Shown: positions 1 to 9,759, counted from the stretch's first letter. The stretch is DNA of 64,000 nucleotides from Pseudomonas sp. QS1027 (GCF_002814235.1 NZ_PHSU01000011.1:310001-374000); one strand, 5' to 3'. Translations and numbers: made by a program. The notes: generated by a model from the letters alone, not told the origin.

Positions 1-473
1 AGCGAGAAGATCGTCGCCGTCAGTATCACCACCAGAAGGGTCACGCCCAGGTGATGGACCTGCAAATGGGTGAAGAACAGCGAGAGCAGGGTCACGATAA
101 TCCCCACCATCAGCCCGCGCAGGACACCGCCAAGGGTGTAGCCGATCAGGATGGTATGGGGAGAGACCGGCGAAACCATCAACTCTTCGATAGAGCGCTG
201 GAACTTGCTGCCAAAGAAACTCGAGACCACGTTGCCGTAGGAGTTGGTGATCACCGACATCATGATCAGGCCCGGCACGATGTACTCCATGTAGGTGAAA
301 CCACCCATGCCACCGATCTGCCTGCCGATCAGGTTACCGAAGATCACGAAGTACAGGACCATGGTGATGGCCGGCGGCAGCAGGGTCTGCGGCCAGATCC
401 GGGTAAAACGCCGGACTTCGCGGTAGACGATGGTGTTGAGGGCGACCAGGTTGGGTTGCAGTTCCGAACTCAT
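1..473 (-). CDS. ABC-2 type transporter permease, 5' part (truncated by window edge)
   Basis: The gene starts at 473 and runs off the left edge, leaving 157 codons of the N-terminal part. The readable protein begins MSSELQPNLVALNTIVYRE and has hydrophobic segments around residues 30-50, 60-80 and 115-155, the usual start of an ABC-2 (YadH/NodJ-like) exporter permease. Its ATG overlaps the TGA of the upstream ATPase gene (ATGA at 470-473), so the two are translationally coupled and form one export system. The substrate cannot be told from sequence. Confidence 0.88.
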   Translation of the reverse strand, partial: MSSELQPNLVALNTIVYREVRRFTRIWPQTLLPPAITMVLYFVIFGNLIGRQIGGMGGFTYMEYIVPGLIMMSVITNSYGNVVSSFFGSKFQRSIEELMVSPVSPHTILIGYTLGGVLRGLMVGIIVTLLSLFFTHLQVHHLGVTLLVVILTATIFS

Positions 474-1402
474 ACCGCCACCTTCGACAGGTTTTTTTCC
501 ACCAGGGACACGAACAGCTCCTCGAGGCGATTGGTTTTGTTACGCAGGCTCAGGACTTCGACCTGCTGCGTGGCCAGTTGCCCGAACAGCGCCGTGATGC
601 CCACCGCCTTGTCGACCTGGACTTCCAGGGTGCGACTGTCGAGCAGCTTGCTCGGATAGCCGATCAGCTGCGGCGGGTGCTGCAGGTCGTTCTTCAGGTC
701 GAGCAGGAAGGTCTCCACATGCAGTTGGCCGAGCAACTGGCGCATGCTGGTGTTTTCGACGATGGTGCCGTGATCGATGATGCCGATATTGCGGCACAAC
801 TGCTCAGCCTCCTCCAGGTAATGGGTGGTGAGGATGATGGTGATGCCTTTCTGGTTCAGCTCGGTGAGGAAGGTCCACATCGAACGACGCAGTTCGATGT
901 CGACCCCCGCAGTCGGCTCGTCGAGGATCAGCAGGCGCGGTTCATGCACCAGCGCCCGGGCGATCATCAGCCGGCGCTTCATGCCGCCGGACAACGACCG
1001 CGATGGCACGTCGCGCTTGTCCCAGAGGCCCAATTGGGTCAGGTACTGCTCGGCACGTTCCTTGGCGATTTTCGCCGGAATGCCGTAGTACCCGGCCTGG
1101 GTCACGACGATATCGAAGGTCTTCTCGAACTGGTTGAAGTTGAACTCCTGCGGCACCACGCCAATGCAGCGCTTGAGTGCGGCGGGTTCGCGATCCAGGT
1201 CGTGATCGAACACCTTCACCGTACCGCTGGACTTGTTCACCAGGGTCGAGAGAATGCCGATGGTAGTGGATTTGCCGGCACCGTTAGGGCCGAGCAAGGC
1301 GAAGAAATCACCTTCGGCGACGTCCAGATCGATACCACTCAGGGCCTGGAAACCGTTGCCGTAGGTTTTGGTTAGCTGCCGGATGGACAGAGCGGAACTC
1401 AT
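470..1402 (-). CDS. ABC transporter ATP-binding protein (YadG-like)
   Basis: This 310-residue ATPase powers the ABC-2 permease that follows it. Walker A is GPNGAGKS near residue 38, the signature is LSGGMKRR near residue 138 and Walker B is LLILDEP. The C-terminal extension ends in a coiled LEELFVSLVEKN segment typical of drug or polysaccharide exporter ATPases. I chose the ATG at 1402; in-frame TTG and GTG codons at 1420 and 1417 would add six residues, and none of the three has a strong ribosome binding site. Confidence 0.9.
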   Translation of the reverse strand: MSSALSIRQLTKTYGNGFQALSGIDLDVAEGDFFALLGPNGAGKSTTIGILSTLVNKSSGTVKVFDHDLDREPAALKRCIGVVPQEFNFNQFEKTFDIVVTQAGYYGIPAKIAKERAEQYLTQLGLWDKRDVPSRSLSGGMKRRLMIARALVHEPRLLILDEPTAGVDIELRRSMWTFLTELNQKGITIILTTHYLEEAEQLCRNIGIIDHGTIVENTSMRQLLGQLHVETFLLDLKNDLQHPPQLIGYPSKLLDSRTLEVQVDKAVGITALFGQLATQQVEVLSLRNKTNRLEELFVSLVEKNLSKVAV

Positions 1403-1535
1403 ATCGGATTCATGCACCAAGAAGGGAGGAAAGAACTAAATAAGGGCACGCCGTTTTCAATGCAACGGCGGCGAACCAGGCTCATGGTGCTTGGCCTCGC
1501 CGCACAAGTACAGCAACCGGCGTTAATAATGGCTA

Positions 1536-2159
1536 TTAAGTCAACGCGGTCATGACTGCACGCTGATAGGCCGGACGCAGCTTCAAGCGCTCGTACCAGG
1601 CACTCAAATGAGGCATCGGCGGGCGTTCGATGGGCATTTCGAACCAGGCATAGATAAAGCTGCCGAGGGGAATATCACCCATGCCGATCTCGTCGCCCGA
1701 CAGGTAGGGTTGCTCGGCCAGCGCCTCATCGACTCGCAGCAGCAGGTCGGCGCAGATCTTCAGCGAAGCGTTGATCGCGGCCCAATCCTGTTGCTCGACG
1801 GGGGTACGCAATACGCCCCAGAACACCCCGCGAAAGGGGGTGGCAAAGGACGAGGTGGTCCAGTCCATCCACTTGTCCGCCCTGGCCCGGGCCTGCAGAT
1901 CATTGGAGAACCAGTTGGAGCCGGCGGCATGCTTGGCGGTCAGATAGCGCACGATGGTGTTCGATTCCCAGAGGACAAAATCGCCATCCTCGATCATCGG
2001 CACCAGCTTGTTAGGGTTTTTCGCACGATATTCGGGAGTATCGACGATACCGAACGCTCCGCCGGCATCCAGAGACTCGTAGGGCAGGCCAAGCTCTTCG
2101 GCACACCACAAGGCTTTTCTGACGTTCGACGAATTTTTCCTACCCCAGATTTTCAGCAT
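1536..2159 (-). CDS. Glutathione S-transferase family protein
   Basis: A 207-residue cytosolic protein with an N-terminal thioredoxin-like glutathione domain (residues 1-80, beginning MLKIWGRKNSSNVRKALW, with serines in the usual catalytic position) and an all-helical C-terminal domain. The conserved ES..I.RYL stretch binds the gamma-glutamyl group in this family. It stands alone, facing away from fadE. Substrate unknown; detoxification or a dehalogenase/isomerase activity are both possible for the family. Confidence 0.88.
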   Translation of the reverse strand: MLKIWGRKNSSNVRKALWCAEELGLPYESLDAGGAFGIVDTPEYRAKNPNKLVPMIEDGDFVLWESNTIVRYLTAKHAAGSNWFSNDLQARARADKWMDWTTSSFATPFRGVFWGVLRTPVEQQDWAAINASLKICADLLLRVDEALAEQPYLSGDEIGMGDIPLGSFIYAWFEMPIERPPMPHLSAWYERLKLRPAYQRAVMTALT

Positions 2160-2467
2160 GACAGCCTCTCTATGGATAAATGCCGACGCAGTCTACGCCC
2201 GAACGGCCCTGGCTCAAATCCTTGCACACGAGGAAAGTAGCAGAGCGGATAAGGCTCATCGCAACCTGGACCGTGACGAAACCAGCGAACTCCACCGACA
2301 CGGGATGGTCACTATCGTTAGCCTGCTCACTTTTGGACCAGGTCGCCCGGGCCGTTGCACCTGCACGCATGTGCCTACAGATTTGGACACACAGCCCCAA
2401 GCCCCGTTTAGCGGATGCCGACTAAGCTCAATCGGCACCTTGGCGCTGTCTTTAAGGAGGATTGAAT
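2160..2467. other. Intergenic region between divergent GST and fadE
   Basis: About 308 bases without a convincing gene. It must hold the promoters of both divergent genes. At its right end is a strong Shine-Dalgarno AAGGAGG (2454-2460), seven bases before the fadE ATG. I saw no clear GAAAC/GTTTC-type fatty-acid repressor operator or other palindrome here. Confidence 0.5.
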
Positions 2468-4915
2468 ATGCTGCTGTTGTGGATACTGGTACTGGTGATC
2501 GGCGTCGCCTGGCTGGCGCATCGCCGAATCGCTCCGCTTCCCGTACTCGGCATAGTCGCCGTCTACCTTGTCGCGATGGGCCGCTTCGGCCATGCGCCGG
2601 GCAGCCTGATGCTGGTGCTGTGGGTGCTGCTGGCAGTGGTCGCGGCTACGCTGCTGCTGCCCGATCTGCGCCGCAAGCTGTTCACCGCCCCGCTGTTCGC
2701 CTGGTTCCGCAAGGTCCTGCCGCCGATGTCCGCGACCGAACGCGACGCCATCGACGCCGGTACCGTCTGGTGGGATGGCGAGCTGTTCAGCGGGCGCCCG
2801 GACTGGAACAAGCTGCTGGCCTATCCCAAGGCCCGGTTGACCGAGGAGGAACAGGCGTTTATCGACGGTCCGACCGAGGAGCTCTGCGCCATGGTCAGCG
2901 ACTGGCAGATCGGCCAGGCCATGGACCTGCCGCCCGAAGCCTGGGCGCATATCAAGGAGCACGGCTTCTTTGCCCTGATCATCCCCAAGGAGTTCGGCGG
3001 CAAGGGCTTTTCCGCCTATGCCCACTCCCAGGTGGCGATGAAACTGGCGACCCGCAGCGGCGACCTCGCCTCCACCGTGATGGTGCCCAACTCACTGGGC
3101 CCGGCCGAGTTACTACTGCATTACGGTACCGACGAGCAGCGCAATCACTACCTGCCACGCCTGGCCCGTGGCGACGATATTCCGTGTTTTGCCCTGACCG
3201 GCCCGTTGGCCGGTTCCGATGCCGGCTCCATGCCGGACACCGGGGTTATCTGCAAGGGCCAATGGCAAGGCGAGGAAGTCCTCGGCCTGCGCCTGAACTG
3301 GGAAAAACGCTACATCACCCTGGGCCCGGTGGCGACCTTGCTCGGGCTGGCCTTCAAGGCCCATGACCCGGAACATCTGCTGGGCGACGAGGAAGACCTG
3401 GGCATCAGCCTCGCACTGATTCCCACCGACACCCCGGGGGTCGAAATCGGCCGGCGCCACCTGCCCCTCGGCGCGGCCTTCATGAACGGCCCGAACTCGG
3501 GCAAGGACGTGTTCATTCCGCTGTCGTTCCTGATCGGCGGCCAGGACATGCTCGGCAAGGGCTGGATGATGCTGATGAACTGCCTGTCGGTGGGCCGTTC
3601 GATCTCCCTGCCGGCGGTGGGCACCGGCGCGGCCAAGTTCACCAGCCTGGTGACCGGCCAGTACACTCAGGTCCGCGAGCAGTTCAACGTACCGCTGGCC
3701 GCCTTTGAGGGTATCCAGGAAGCCCTGGCCCGTATCGGCGGCAACGCCTGGCTGATGGACAGTGCGCGGATGCTCACGGCCAATGCCGTCGACCTCGGCG
3801 AGAAACCCTCGGTGCTTTCGGCGATTCTCAAGTACCACCTGACCGAACGCGGTCGCGAGTGCATCGCCCACGCCATGGACGTGCACGGCGGCAAGGGCAT
3901 CATCATGGGCCCGAACAACTACCTGGGCCGCAGCTGGCAAGGCGCGCCGATCTTCATCACGGTGGAAGGGGCGAATATCCTCTCGCGCAACCTGATGATC
4001 TTTGGCCAGGGCGCAATTCGCTGCCACCCCTTCGTCCTCAAGGAAATGGCCCTGGCCGCCCGCGAGGACCACGACCAGGCGCTGGTGGAGTTCGACAAGC
4101 TGCTGCTCGATCACATCGGTTTTGCCATCAGTAATGCCGCCAGTACCCTGGTCCTGAACCTCGGGCTCGGGCATTTCGAAGCGGCGCCGGGCAATCGCCT
4201 GAGCCAGGGTTATTTCCGCGCGTTGAACCGCCAGGCGGCGGCGTTCGCCCTGCTGGCGGACCTGTGCATGATGCTGCTGGGCGGTGAACTGAAGCGCCGC
4301 GAACGACTGTCGGCACGCCTGGGAGATGTACTCAGCCATCTGTACCTGGCGTCCGCGGCACTCAAGCGTTATCACGACCTCGACTCCCCGGAATATCTGC
4401 AACCGCTGTTCACCTGGGCCATGGAAGAGAGCCTCGGGCACTCGGAACGGGCCCTCGACGAGTTGCTGAAAAACTTCCCGAACCGCGTACTCGGCTGTTT
4501 GCTGCGAGTGGTGGTATTCCCCTTCGGTCGTCGACATACCGGCCCTTCCGACGAACTGGATGCCGAAGTCGCCGCCGTACTCGGTCGGGCCAAGGGCGAT
4601 CCGGCACTGGAAGCCGTGCTCGAAGGCTGCTATCGCCCGCAATCGGCAAGCGATCCGGTCGGCGCCCTGCAACACGCCTACGACTTGCTGGGTGCCAGTC
4701 ATGAGCTGCAGAAAAAGCTCCACAGCGCGCTCAAGAGCGGCCAGGTCAAGCCTCGTGCCGAAGAGTCGGCCATCGATGCCGCCCTGGAGGCCGGTGTATT
4801 GCAGCCCGCCGAAGCCGAAACCCTGCGCCAGGCGGAAGCAGCCCGGCGCAAGGTCATCGACGTGGACGATTTCAGCAAGGAAGAACTGCGCCCGGGCCAA
4901 GGCAAGGTTCGTTAG
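2468..4915 (+). CDS. fadE: Acyl-CoA dehydrogenase FadE
   Basis: FadE catalyses the first step of fatty acid beta-oxidation, acyl-CoA to trans-2-enoyl-CoA, with FAD. The 815-residue length matches E. coli FadE (about 814). Residues 1-55 form two hydrophobic segments that anchor it to the inner membrane; the dehydrogenase core follows from about residue 110, with the HGGKG and ITVEGANIL regions near residues 475 and 500, and a C-terminal DUF1974-type domain. The ATG at 2468 is chosen because AAGGAGG lies seven bases upstream; the in-frame TTG at 2462 is too close to it. Confidence 0.95.
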   Translation: MLLLWILVLVIGVAWLAHRRIAPLPVLGIVAVYLVAMGRFGHAPGSLMLVLWVLLAVVAATLLLPDLRRKLFTAPLFAWFRKVLPPMSATERDAIDAGTVWWDGELFSGRPDWNKLLAYPKARLTEEEQAFIDGPTEELCAMVSDWQIGQAMDLPPEAWAHIKEHGFFALIIPKEFGGKGFSAYAHSQVAMKLATRSGDLASTVMVPNSLGPAELLLHYGTDEQRNHYLPRLARGDDIPCFALTGPLAGSDAGSMPDTGVICKGQWQGEEVLGLRLNWEKRYITLGPVATLLGLAFKAHDPEHLLGDEEDLGISLALIPTDTPGVEIGRRHLPLGAAFMNGPNSGKDVFIPLSFLIGGQDMLGKGWMMLMNCLSVGRSISLPAVGTGAAKFTSLVTGQYTQVREQFNVPLAAFEGIQEALARIGGNAWLMDSARMLTANAVDLGEKPSVLSAILKYHLTERGRECIAHAMDVHGGKGIIMGPNNYLGRSWQGAPIFITVEGANILSRNLMIFGQGAIRCHPFVLKEMALAAREDHDQALVEFDKLLLDHIGFAISNAASTLVLNLGLGHFEAAPGNRLSQGYFRALNRQAAAFALLADLCMMLLGGELKRRERLSARLGDVLSHLYLASAALKRYHDLDSPEYLQPLFTWAMEESLGHSERALDELLKNFPNRVLGCLLRVVVFPFGRRHTGPSDELDAEVAAVLGRAKGDPALEAVLEGCYRPQSASDPVGALQHAYDLLGASHELQKKLHSALKSGQVKPRAEESAIDAALEAGVLQPAEAETLRQAEAARRKVIDVDDFSKEELRPGQGKVR

Positions 4916-4942
4916 GGGCCCAGGTAGACAGCCTGACACGAC

Positions 4943-4980
4943 AACGGGCGCCGAGAGTCTTATACTCTCGCGCCCGTTTT
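4943..4980 (+). terminator. Terminator of fadE, with an overlapping -10-like hexamer
   Basis: A GC-rich hairpin (ACGGGCGCCGAGAGT / ACTCTCGCGCCCGT, one bulged base) is followed by TTTT. The loop contains TATACT (4961-4966), with ACGACA 17 bases upstream, so the same DNA may also carry the promoter of the next gene. Confidence 0.8.
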
Positions 4981-4999
4981 ACCCTTGAGGACCCCTGTC

Positions 5000-5407
5000 A
5001 TGTCCAACCTCGTTGCCGATCACCTGGTCCTGCTCGACCACCTGCGCAGCATTCTGGTCGCCGTCGGCGAAGCCGAGCAGGTCCCCGAAGAAAGTCACGC
5101 GCTGTTCCTCGAACGTTTCGATGAGTTGCGTGCGCAACTGCCGGTCGAACCGGTGGAAAGCCAGTACCTGGGCCAGGACCTGCTGTGCCAGGTGATCCTG
5201 CGTTATCCGCAAATTGCCCACCTGGTGCCACGCGACCTGCTGTGGTTCTTTGGCGGTGACTGCCTGCATTACATGCCGGATGACGAACTGGAGCTGTACC
5301 AGGCGCTGGAAGAGCGCCGCTATGAAGCCGAACAGAACGACGAACCGTTCGACTGGAACCAGGAAAAACAGCTGCTGGCGCTCTCGACCCAGGACAGCAA
5401 GCACTGA
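5000..5407 (+). CDS. Conserved small acidic protein linked to fadE (PA2817-like)
   Basis: A 135-residue soluble, acidic protein with no signal peptide or membrane segment. The sequence resembles the Pseudomonas family I remember as PA2817, which also sits next to fadE in P. aeruginosa. No catalytic motif is visible; the LVPRDLLWFFGGDCLHYM stretch in the middle looks like a conserved core. The ATG at 5000 has TTGAGG nine bases upstream. Its place beside FadE suggests a link to fatty acid use, but that is inference. Confidence 0.85.
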   Translation: MSNLVADHLVLLDHLRSILVAVGEAEQVPEESHALFLERFDELRAQLPVEPVESQYLGQDLLCQVILRYPQIAHLVPRDLLWFFGGDCLHYMPDDELELYQALEERRYEAEQNDEPFDWNQEKQLLALSTQDSKH

Positions 5408-5434
5408 TCAAAACCGCTCCATCTGGCTGGGCGC

Positions 5435-6370
5435 CTACAACGCCTTGCGCAACGTCGGCTCCCGGGCCAGGCGCTCCACCAGGTAGTCGATAAACACCCG
5501 CAACTTCGGCGACAGGTAGGGCGTCGGCGTATACAGCAGCCAGAGGCCGCCGTGATAGGACGCCAGAAACGTCCAGGCCGGTAGCACCTGGACGATCAAG
5601 CCCTGCTCCAGGGCATGCCGCGCCGTGAAATACGGCAGGCTGCCAATGCCGATATGCTGCAACACCGCATCCAGCCGCACCCCCGTGTGGTTGGCCGCAT
5701 AGCGCCCGCGGACCCCGACGGTCACCGACTTGCTGCCCTGCCTGAACTTCCAGCGCGCGTCGTTGGGCGTATCCCCCAGATAGATGCAACTGTGCTCCAG
5801 CAGGTCATGGGGGTGCTGCGGCGTACCGTGTTCGGCCAGGTACTGCGGCGTCGCACAGAGCAGATGCTCGATGGGCATCAACTGGCGGCCCACCAAGCCG
5901 ACCGGCGGATGGTCGGTAATACGCAGGATCAGGTCGACATTGTCCTCGATCAGGTCCACTGGCCGGTCCTCGAGAATCATCTGCACATCCACCTGCGGAT
6001 AACGTCGCAGGAACTCTGGCATATGCGGATGCACGACAAAGCGCCCCACCGCCTTCGGCACGCTGACCCGCACCAGCCCTTGGGCCTCGTGGGTGTACTG
6101 ACCGCTGATCTCCATCACCGAGCGCGCCGCGCTGACCATTTCCCGACAACGCTTGAAGGTCTCCTCGCCACTGTCGCTCAGGCGCAATTTGCGCGTGGTG
6201 CGCTGCAGCAGCCGGGTCGCCAGGGCCTTTTCCAAACGGGAAATCGAGCGGCTCACCGCCGAAGGCGATGAACCGAGCTGGCGCGCGGCTTCCGAGAAGC
6301 TGCCGGTCTCGACCACCTTGACGAAAATCGCCATTTCGCTCAGCAACGCCAGCGGTAGATTGATGCTCAT
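5435..6370 (-). CDS. LysR-family transcriptional regulator
   Basis: A 311-residue LysR regulator. The winged helix-turn-helix covers residues 5-65 (FVKVVETGSFSEAARQLG, SPSAVSRSISRLE) and a periplasmic-binding-like effector domain follows from about residue 90. The DNA-binding part resembles the CrgA/PecT-like subgroup. It diverges from the alanyl-tRNA editing and LysE-type genes, which are its most likely targets. Start at 6370 or, five codons longer, 6385; neither has a clear Shine-Dalgarno. Confidence 0.92.
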   Translation of the reverse strand: MSINLPLALLSEMAIFVKVVETGSFSEAARQLGSSPSAVSRSISRLEKALATRLLQRTTRKLRLSDSGEETFKRCREMVSAARSVMEISGQYTHEAQGLVRVSVPKAVGRFVVHPHMPEFLRRYPQVDVQMILEDRPVDLIEDNVDLILRITDHPPVGLVGRQLMPIEHLLCATPQYLAEHGTPQHPHDLLEHSCIYLGDTPNDARWKFRQGSKSVTVGVRGRYAANHTGVRLDAVLQHIGIGSLPYFTARHALEQGLIVQVLPAWTFLASYHGGLWLLYTPTPYLSPKLRVFIDYLVERLAREPTLRKAL

Positions 6371-6460
6371 GACGCACAGGTCCATTGAGATTTGATCGGA
6401 TTATCACACGCCTATGGCCTTTTTATACTGGCAACCGACAGCCTGATGGAGATCCGAATC

Positions 6461-7087
6461 ATGACCCAGCGCCTTTTTTTCAATAGCGACGAACTGACCT
6501 GCGAGGTCGAAGTGCTTGCCTGCACAGCCCATGAAGAGGGCTTCGTCGTAACCCTCGACGCCACTCCCTTTCACCCCCAGGGCGGCGGCCAACCCTTCGA
6601 CACCGGCTGGATCGGCGAAAGCCAGGTGCTGCGTGTTCTACAAACCGCCGAAGGTATCGCGCACCATGTCGATCGCGCGCTCCCCAAGGGATCGGCCCGG
6701 GCCCGGGTCGATGCCGAGCGACGTTCGCTGCATGCACGCCTGCACTCTGCCGGTCATCTGATCGGCCACTACGGCGAGAGCCAGGGCTGGAAACCGCTCA
6801 AGGCCCATCACTGGCCTGGGGAAAGCCGTGTCTCGTTCAGCCGCGGCGAGCAGCCGAAAACCATGGAGGCAAGCGCCATCCGGCAGGCCCTGGAAGAGTG
6901 GATCAAGGCGGATAAACCGCGCCACCTGCACGTGGCGGGCGAGCAACGGGAGGTGAGTTTCGGCGAACTGCCCGCCTACCCCTGTGGCGGCACCCATGTC
7001 CGTTCGCTGAGTGAGATCGGCCAGGTCGAAGTCCTGTCCATCAGCGAAAAGAAAGGCACCCTCGCCGTCAGCTACCGCGTGAATTGA
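6461..7087 (+). CDS. Alanyl-tRNA editing protein (AlaX-like)
   Basis: A free-standing editing domain like that of AlaRS and ThrRS, which would hydrolyse Ser-tRNA(Ala) or Gly-tRNA(Ala). The 208-residue protein has the two zinc-binding signatures: an HxxxH in RLHSAGHLIG near residue 95 and CGGTH near residue 176. The start at 6461 has GGAGA eight bases upstream; an in-frame ATG at 6446 is an alternative. A LysE-type exporter follows after 31 bases, probably in the same transcript. Confidence 0.9.
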   Translation: MTQRLFFNSDELTCEVEVLACTAHEEGFVVTLDATPFHPQGGGQPFDTGWIGESQVLRVLQTAEGIAHHVDRALPKGSARARVDAERRSLHARLHSAGHLIGHYGESQGWKPLKAHHWPGESRVSFSRGEQPKTMEASAIRQALEEWIKADKPRHLHVAGEQREVSFGELPAYPCGGTHVRSLSEIGQVEVLSISEKKGTLAVSYRVN

Positions 7088-7118
7088 TCCCCTCCAGCGC
7101 AGATATTCAGGAACACCT

Positions 7119-7757
7119 ATGCACAGCCAATACCTGAACGAATTCCTCGCCCTGGCGGCCATTCACTTTCTCGCCGTGGTCGCCCCCGGCCCGGATTTCG
7201 CCGTGACCATTCGCCAGAGCGTGCGCTTCGGCCGGCTCATCGGCGTAATCACCGCCCTCGGCATCGGCGCCGGGATCTCGGTGCATGTGCTCTATACCCT
7301 GCTCGGCGTCGGCGCGCTGATGCACAGCGCACCCTGGCTGCTGAACGTCGCCAAGGTGATCGGCGGTGGCTACATCCTCTACCTGGGCATCAACCTGCTG
7401 CGCAGCAAAGCCCAGGCAGCGCGCACAGATTTCGGCCAAGCCGCCGACGACCTCCCACGGCAAAGCCTGGCCAAGGCATTTATGATCGGCTTCCTGACCA
7501 ACGCCACCAACCCCAAGGCCACGCTGTTCTTCCTGGCAATCTTCACCACGGTGGTCAGCGCCTCGACCCCACTGGAGATCCAGGCGCTCTATGGCCTGTG
7601 GATGTGCAGCGTCAATGCGCTGTGGTTCATCCTGGTCAGCCTGCTGTTTTCCAGCGAGCGGGTCCGCCAGGCGTTCCTGAAAATGGGTCACTGGTTCGAA
7701 CGCACCATGGGCGTGGTGCTGATTCTGTTTGCCGGGCGCCTGATGCTGTCTTTATAA
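7119..7757 (+). CDS. LysE/RhtB-family amino-acid exporter
   Basis: A 212-residue inner-membrane protein with about six hydrophobic segments and the family hallmarks near the N-terminus (VAPGPDFAVTIRQSVRFGR) and in the middle (GFLTNATNPKATLFF). The family exports homoserine, threonine or related amino acids. It lies just after the alanyl-tRNA editing gene, so export of a toxic or mischarged amino acid is a reasonable joint theme, though unproven. Confidence 0.92.
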   Translation: MHSQYLNEFLALAAIHFLAVVAPGPDFAVTIRQSVRFGRLIGVITALGIGAGISVHVLYTLLGVGALMHSAPWLLNVAKVIGGGYILYLGINLLRSKAQAARTDFGQAADDLPRQSLAKAFMIGFLTNATNPKATLFFLAIFTTVVSASTPLEIQALYGLWMCSVNALWFILVSLLFSSERVRQAFLKMGHWFERTMGVVLILFAGRLMLSL

Positions 7758-7934
7758 GCAGCCCACCGACGAGGCCCTTGAGCGGGAAAAGATTCAGCGT
7801 GGTTTGTATTTCCCCAGGAAAAATCCTACATCAAGGACTCCCGCACAGCGGCCCTATGGTGTTAGCTTGGGAAAATATCTGTCCTATCGATCAGATTTTT
7901 CTCACAAACTACCTGCAAAGGAATGCTTCCCGTA

Positions 7935-9674
7935 ATGAATTTCCCACTCAAACACCTGGCCACCACCACCCTGATGCTGGCCAGCCTTTCGTTGCTCACC
8001 ACGCCCGCACAAGCCAACATCACCCCGCAACAGAGTGCGGCCATCCTGGGCACCTTCAGTGACGCATCGGTCACGGATTTCAGGCAGTTCCTCGGACGCC
8101 TGGGCAAGAGCGACCTGGCCAAGATCGACGACCTCGGCCCGGCCATCGGTGCATTCCTCGACAACAAAACCCTTTCCCCCGAACAGCAGAACGAGATCCA
8201 TCGCCTGCTGGGCCTCTATGCTCGGGTGAAATACGGCAACGCGGCCACCGAGACCTTGCGTGAGCTGGTGGCTATCCCGACCGTCCGCGTGGACGGCGTG
8301 GCCCAGCACGAGAATCCCGAATTCATCAGGATCGGCGAAAAAATCAAGGATCTGGCCCAGGCCTTCAACCTGAACTTCCGCAACGTCGACAACCGCGTCT
8401 ATGAAATTTCCCTGGACGGCAGTGGCGATGAACTCGTGGGCATTCACGCCCATGCCGACGTGGTGCCGGTGACACCGGAGAACTGGGTACTGAAAGACGG
8501 CACCCGCCTCGACCCGTTCAAGGTCACCCTGATCGGCGACCGCATGTACGGCCGGGGCACCGAGGATGACAAGAACGGCATCGTGGTGGCGCTCTACGCC
8601 ATGAAGATCATCAAGGAAGAAAAGCTGCCACTGGCGAGAAACTTCAAACTGCTGGTGGACACCACCGAAGAGACCACCGGCGACGCCATCCCCTATTACT
8701 TCGAACACAACCCGGTCCCCAGCTATAACCTGGCGCTGGATGGCGGCTACCCGGTGGTGATTGCCGAGAAAGGCTACGGCACGGTCATGGCCAACTTTGC
8801 CCGACGCAAAGCCGAGGGCAAAGGCGCGGAAATCCTCTCGCTGACCGGAGGCATGGCCACCAACCAGATTCCGTCGACGTCGGTCGCCACCCTGGCGAGT
8901 GACAAGCCCGCCGAACTGGCCGCCAGCCTGCAGCAGGCCGGTACCGATTATGCCAAGCGCAATGGCGGCAACTTCGATATCACCGCCAAAGTCGTCGGCA
9001 AGGAGGTCAAGCTGACGGTCACCGGCGTTTCCGCCCACTCCTCCGAGCCCGAGTCAGGGGTCAACCCGGTGGCGAGAATGCTGGACTTCATCAACAGCCT
9101 GGACGGCAAGATCGCGCTCAAGCACAACCACATCACCGACGCCGCCCGCTACGCCGCCGACAACTGGGGCCTGGACTACCTGGGTGGCAAATTGGGCGTG
9201 GGCTTTTCCGACGCCTTCATGGGACCGCTGACGGCATCCCTGACCTATGTCGGGATGGATGAAAAAACCTTCAAGCTCGCGGTCAACCTGCGGGTGCCGA
9301 AGGGCAAGTCTCCGGAAACGCTCAAGGGCGAAATCGCCGGCAAGCTGAGCGCCTGGAGCGAAAAGACCCACATTGCGCCGGCCTTCGACTACTCGATCGC
9401 CGAACCGATGTACCGCAACCCCGAGGGTGAATGGGTCAAGGCATTGCTGGCGGTGGCCAGCGAAAACCTGGGCATGGAACACAAGTTCGGCACTTCGGCC
9501 GGCGCAACCTCGGCCCATGAGTTGCCCAATGGCGTGCAGTTCGGCCTGGCCAGGCCCGAGGTCAAGTACACCGGTCACACCGACAACGAGTTCAAGACGG
9601 TCGAGCAATTCCTCCTGGACCTGCAGATCGTGACCGAAATGATGGGGAGCATCGGGCAGATGCCGAAGCTCTGA
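7935..9674 (+). CDS. Exported M20-family dipeptidase
   Basis: A 579-residue metallopeptidase with a signal peptide (cleavage after about residue 27, TPAQA). The zinc ligands of M20 enzymes are in order: the His of HAHADVV, the Asp of GTEDDKNG, and the Glu pair of TTEETTGD; the dimerisation domain lies between about residues 270 and 420. It would cleave dipeptides (PepV/Xaa-His type) in the periplasm. I prefer the ATG at 7935, giving a normal signal peptide; an ATG at 7923 directly abuts the AAAGGA ribosome binding site. Confidence 0.9.
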   Translation: MNFPLKHLATTTLMLASLSLLTTPAQANITPQQSAAILGTFSDASVTDFRQFLGRLGKSDLAKIDDLGPAIGAFLDNKTLSPEQQNEIHRLLGLYARVKYGNAATETLRELVAIPTVRVDGVAQHENPEFIRIGEKIKDLAQAFNLNFRNVDNRVYEISLDGSGDELVGIHAHADVVPVTPENWVLKDGTRLDPFKVTLIGDRMYGRGTEDDKNGIVVALYAMKIIKEEKLPLARNFKLLVDTTEETTGDAIPYYFEHNPVPSYNLALDGGYPVVIAEKGYGTVMANFARRKAEGKGAEILSLTGGMATNQIPSTSVATLASDKPAELAASLQQAGTDYAKRNGGNFDITAKVVGKEVKLTVTGVSAHSSEPESGVNPVARMLDFINSLDGKIALKHNHITDAARYAADNWGLDYLGGKLGVGFSDAFMGPLTASLTYVGMDEKTFKLAVNLRVPKGKSPETLKGEIAGKLSAWSEKTHIAPAFDYSIAEPMYRNPEGEWVKALLAVASENLGMEHKFGTSAGATSAHELPNGVQFGLARPEVKYTGHTDNEFKTVEQFLLDLQIVTEMMGSIGQMPKL

Positions 9675-9682
9675 GCCCTATA

Positions 9683-9705
9683 GGACCCGCCCTTCTGGCG
9701 GGTCC
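9683..9705 (+). terminator. Hairpin after the dipeptidase gene
   Basis: Perfect nine-base stem GGACCCGCC/GGCGGGTCC with a five-base loop, eight bases after the stop codon. No U-run follows, so it is either a weak terminator or a transcript-stabilising hairpin. Confidence 0.5.
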
Positions 9706-9759
9706 ACTGCCTTGATCCGACGCGAAGTCGAACAGCAACTGCTGAATCACGCACACACA

